DNA of 64,000 nucleotides, taken from assembly GCF_900176365.1 (NCBI RefSeq), contig NZ_FWXY01000017.1, positions 1-64,000 on the forward strand, given 5' to 3'. This document shows, piece after piece, positions 63,052-64,000 of the stretch; within the stretch, counting starts at the first letter, position 1; each line of letters starts with the position of its first letter. This DNA comes from Desulfocicer vacuolatum DSM 3385. Its GTDB lineage: Bacteria; Desulfobacterota; Desulfobacteria; Desulfobacterales; Desulfobacteraceae. Position numbers and translations under genes: made by a program. The notes under the pieces are model-generated. The model saw only the letters and a program-made list of their open reading frames with translations, was not told where the DNA came from and made no database searches.

Positions 63052-64000
63052 TTGAAGCTCAGCAGTCTCAGAATCAAGATCAGTGCAGCCATAATGGTAA
63101 CCGTTTTTTTTATTTCATTGAGTATTGCAGCCCTTCTTTATCCATTTGAAAAAGAACGTCGCCACACCCACCTCAAAAATATTCATGTGCTTTTAACTGC
63201 TGTTTTCAATCAAAAAGAAGACCAAATTGCCAATGAGATTTACGCCGATCAAAAAGAGGCGTTGGTGATTTCTCTCAAAGAACTCAAGAAAATCGAAAAA
63301 ATATCACATATATTGCTTTATAATACCAAGGGCCAAGTGATGACATCCACAGGGCCCGGGGCTGACATCCTGAAACTCTTTGCCACAATTGATCTCAATG
63401 CCATTGAATCCGCAGCGGAATTCAGCCGATTGAAATACATGGAAAACCACTACGCCAATTTTTTTTCACCCATTGAAGTCATTGGCGTACATGTGGGGTA
63501 CATACGAATTTTATATAGTTTAAATGCCTTTGAAAAAGAATCCCAAATGGTTGTTTTTTTCTTTGGTATTCTTTTTTTTGTTCTTCTTGTGATTATCATC
63601 TGTCTTAATATGTTTTTAAGTCATTGCGTCATCCTGCCCACCTCCCGGCTTCGTGATGCCATGGGACAACTACAAACAGGGGAACTTGGTACTCAAGTTT
63701 CCATATCCTCCCGGGATGAAATTGGCCAGATGGCATCTGCCTTTAACGAGATGTCCCAGATGCTTTATGAGCAAAAAGAAAAATTGACAAGGGCTATTAC
63801 CGCCAAAGACACCTATGCGTTAAAGCTTAAAAAAAGTAATGCAGCCCTTGAATTATTGAACAAGAACCTGGAAACCAGGGTCCGGGAGCGCACCGCCGAG
63901 CTCAGTAAGAGCAACCGCCATTTACAGGAGGAAATAGATGAGCGCCAGCGGGCCTACAGGGAAAAGCGTGAGCTTGAAAAGCGTCTGGATCGTTCAAAGA
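63052..64000 (+). CDS. Membrane sensor kinase or chemoreceptor-like protein, 5' part
   Basis: Open to the window edge, about 316 residues visible. Start TTG 63052 with GGAGAAG upstream. An N-terminal helix (ISAAIMVTVFFISLSIAALL) is followed by a periplasmic region of about 120 residues and a second helix (MVVFFFGILFFVLLVIIICL). A HAMP linker then reads SSRDEIGQMASAFNEMSQML, and a long coiled coil (LELLNKNLETRVRERTAELS) leads toward the expected kinase domain. RERTAELSKSN is the usual phrase before a HisKA domain, but that part is outside. It lies downstream of two binding-protein genes that may be its ligand receptors. Confidence 0.78.
   Translation, partial: MKLSSLRIKISAAIMVTVFFISLSIAALLYPFEKERRHTHLKNIHVLLTAVFNQKEDQIANEIYADQKEALVISLKELKKIEKISHILLYNTKGQVMTSTGPGADILKLFATIDLNAIESAAEFSRLKYMENHYANFFSPIEVIGVHVGYIRILYSLNAFEKESQMVVFFFGILFFVLLVIIICLNMFLSHCVILPTSRLRDAMGQLQTGELGTQVSISSRDEIGQMASAFNEMSQMLYEQKEKLTRAITAKDTYALKLKKSNAALELLNKNLETRVRERTAELSKSNRHLQEEIDERQRAYREKRELEKRLDRSK

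Overview
The window looks like chromosomal DNA of an anaerobic, probably sulfate-reducing deltaproteobacterium of the Desulfobacterales (Desulfobacterium or a relative). This is inferred from gene content: a hybrid cluster protein, cytochrome bd oxidase, reverse rubrerythrin, rubredoxin, small ferredoxin, a CobN/ChlI/ChlD chelatase locus, and small proteins of the DVU type known from sulfate reducers. No rRNA, tRNA or CRISPR array was seen.

Layout. 1-3.1 kb: end of an IS91-type transposase, a dGTPase and an HNH nuclease, with attC-like palindromes around the last two. 3.3-16.9 kb (all minus strand): a TonB-dependent receptor, a CobN-type chelatase, a periplasmic binding protein/permease/ATPase importer, ChlD- and ChlI-type AAA+ subunits, and a remnant of an ABC-2 permease. 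18.6-24.7 kb: a second TonB module (secreted D-x-N-x-D-G repeat protein, ExbB, ExbD, TonB, receptor). 24.7-29.3 kb: lipase, solute-binding protein, PAS kinase-like protein, a duplicated Cys-rich protein. 29.4-31.3 kb: hcp with an FNR-type box. 31.7-37.4 kb: rsgA, class III cyclase, sfsA, a TIGR02757 protein, proC. 37.5-43.6 kb: redox and oxygen-defence genes (ferredoxin, reverse rubrerythrin, winged-helix mini-gene, cydAB, rubredoxin). 44.4-54.8 kb: DHH phosphoesterase, membrane protein, epimerase, tripartite RND efflux pump, methyltransferase. 55.4-64 kb: Mo-storage-like protein with a small partner, AEC carrier, HAD phosphatase, tyrA T-protein, two paralogous binding proteins and the start of a sensor kinase.

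The most striking feature is a set of dispersed, structured, gene-free repeats in the intergenic regions. A is a ~200 bp unit with an ~85 nt GC-rich hairpin whose arms covary. B is an ~86 bp two-hairpin unit, often in tandem. Both are bounded by TATATGAAA. C is a 184-202 bp palindromic MITE with 7-bp target duplications. D is a ~67 bp palindrome. E is an AT-rich repeat, and one copy is the empty-site counterpart of a C insertion. A, B and C also occur as chimeras. One B copy is read in frame near the start of the importer's binding-protein gene, where a single base change removes an otherwise in-frame stop. Several B copies touch stop codons.

The two TonB modules probably supply energised outer-membrane uptake. 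The first feeds an importer and a chelatase large subunit with its AAA+ motor, so it may handle a metal tetrapyrrole or a cobalt species. Both modules carry a similar dyad and leader hairpin upstream, which suggests co-regulation.
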